Of a stretch of DNA of 64,000 bases, positions 63,065-64,000 are shown in pieces; position 1 is the stretch's first letter, and each line of letters opens with the position of its first letter. The notes beneath the pieces were generated by a model. The model was not told the origin of the DNA. It saw only the letters and a program-made list of their open reading frames with translations, and did no database searches. Both the position numbers and the translations under genes were made by a program. The stretch comes from CBFHMJ01 sp965656875 (GTDB lineage: Bacteria; Pseudomonadota; Gammaproteobacteria; Enterobacterales; Alteromonadaceae): the NCBI GenBank assembly GCA_965656875.1, contig CBFHMJ010000028.1, positions 196,477-260,476 on the forward strand. The letters run 5' to 3'.

Positions 63065-63875
63065 GTCTTCCCCGCGCTCGCGGGGGTTAACCGTCGTTAT
63101 GAACACTGTTGTCTGAATTATCGACGTCTTCCCCGCGCTCGCGGGGGTTAACCGTTCGTGCCGTCGAGTGAGGCACGGATATCAATGTCTTCCCCGCGCT
63201 CGCGGGGGTTAACCGAACGTCGGATCACATTGGACAGGGCGCGATCGCGTCTTCCCCGCGCTCGCGGGGGTTAACCAGTCGCCAGTGTGGTGACGACGGC
63301 GGCGATCATGTCTTCCCCGCGCTCGCGGGGGTTAACCGATCATCGATAATAGTGAGTTGTTCAACGCTGAGTCTTCCCCGCGCTCGCGGGGGTTAACCGG
63401 CGACCCGTTTCAAATCGTTGAAAATCGCCACGTCTTCCCCGCGCTCGCGGGGGTTAACCGAAGACGACATAGGTCTTCCGAGTCGAGCTGCTGTCTTCCC
63501 CGCGCTCGCGGGGGTTAACCGCGATTATCAGCTAACCGTTTTGCGGCTGTGTTGTCTTCCCCGCGCTCGCGGGGGTTAACCGCGGCGCTGGACTCGTTGT
63601 CGGATGCAACTCGCGTCTTCCCCGCGCTCGCGGGGGTTAACCGTAATACTCCTTTTTAAGATTTGATTTTTGTTTGTCTTCCCCGCGCTCGCGGGGGTTA
63701 ACCGCCAATTATTCCAGCCATTCCATAGATAGCAAAGTCTTCCCCGCGCTCGCGGGGGTTAACCGCGGTTCTAAGGGACATAGCGTTGTAAACTACGGTC
63801 TTCCCCGCGCTCGCGGGGGTTAACCGCAACGTAGCTGGTGATCGATAACCTGAAAAGCGTCTTCCCCGCGCTGGC
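63065..63875 (+). CRISPR. Type I-E CRISPR array, 13 complete repeats plus one truncated
   Basis: Repeat unit of 29 bases beginning GTCTTCCCCGCGCT and ending GGGGTTAACCG. Thirteen complete copies begin at 63065, 63126, 63187, 63249, 63310, 63371, 63432, 63493, 63554, 63615, 63676, 63737 and 63798. Spacers are 32 bases, except spacer 3 (33 bases). Repeat 4 ends in A, not G. The fourteenth repeat starts at 63859 and keeps 17 bases, one mismatched, before the IS50-like end at 63876. Repeat orientation relative to the cas genes indicates transcription left to right. Confidence 0.97.
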
Positions 63876-64000
63876 CTGTCTCTTGATCACATCTCATCAT
63901 CCAGCTCTTTTGCCAGACGATAGCCAGACAGCAATTCCTGAAGGAGATACCAGCCTTCCCACAAGACCTCCCAGCCCGCACGGCCCGTGCGTTTGCTGTC
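63876..64000 (-). mobile_element. IS50/Tn5-like IS4-family element, left end
   Basis: The element starts with CTGTCTCTTGATCACATCT, which matches the 19-base IS50 inside end at 18 positions. The interior encodes the end of a Tn5-like transposase on the minus strand. It continues beyond the window, so its other end and target duplication are not visible. Confidence 0.88.
63887..64000 (-). CDS. IS4-family (IS50-like) transposase, C-terminal end
   Basis: The visible 37 residues begin DSKRTGRAGWEVLWEGWYLL and end AKELDDEM, then TGA (63887-63889). Tn5 transposase ends DSKRTGIASWGALWEGWEAL and onward, so the relationship is clear. As in IS50, the stop codon lies inside the terminal inverted repeat. 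The catalytic part of the protein is outside the window. Confidence 0.9.
   Translation of the reverse strand, partial: DSKRTGRAGWEVLWEGWYLLQELLSGYRLAKELDDEM

Overview
The window looks like accessory chromosome from a gammaproteobacterium, probably marine or environmental. The basis is a type I-E CRISPR-Cas locus with an E. coli-like repeat, a YeeN-type YebC protein, DUF417/RclC-like, NhaC and LysR proteins, and moderate GC. Species cannot be named from this sequence. No rRNA or tRNA gene was seen. Base composition changes along the window: the cas genes are GC-richer, while the AAA-PIN pair and parts of the RHS region are visibly AT-richer, as expected of a patchwork of acquired modules.

Left part (1-9.2 kb): the tail of a periplasmic solute-binding protein, then a tightly packed seven-gene minus-strand operon. 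In transcription order it encodes a fatty acyl-AMP ligase, two cytochrome P450s, an acyl carrier protein, a NodU/CmcH-type carbamoyltransferase, an MBOAT acyltransferase and an SGNH-like membrane-anchored protein. It reads as a small lipid-derived natural-product or surface-modification pathway with no ketosynthase. One of the P450s lacks the ExxR motif.

9.2-34.3 kb: an RHS protein with a Sec signal and a variable C-terminal tip followed directly by a candidate immunity protein; a secreted lipase; a YebC-family protein; a HigBA toxin-antitoxin pair with an operator palindrome; ROK regulator and nitrilase; LysR regulator and NTF2-like protein; a DUF417 protein; copy A of an unrecognised three-gene module; DUF1697; NhaC; a gluzincin lipoprotein; an LRR-Roc-COR-TIR protein; a secreted protein; and a type IV pilin-like protein.

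34.3-51.1 kb: an HTH protein; copy B of the same three-gene module; a BLUF photoreceptor; a phospholipase D-like protein with a BLUF gene remnant beyond it; an AAA ATPase-PIN pair that is a candidate defence system; two exported proteins; an NAD(P)-binding protein, alpha/beta hydrolase and OsmC group with a LysR gene; and a very large hybrid two-component system protein.

51.1-64 kb: a probable ATP-grasp-modified RiPP locus, with a 54-aa double-glycine precursor, a hairpin and an ATP-grasp ligase. A complete type I-E CRISPR-Cas locus follows (cas3, cas8e, cse2, cas7e, cas5e, cas6e, cas1, cas2, leader, 13 intact repeats). The array is cut in its 14th repeat by an IS50/Tn5-like IS4-family element that runs off the right edge.

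The strongest candidates for undescribed biology are the duplicated three-gene membrane and peptide module, the RiPP locus beside the divergent hybrid sensor, and the FAAL-P450-P450-ACP-carbamoyltransferase-MBOAT operon.
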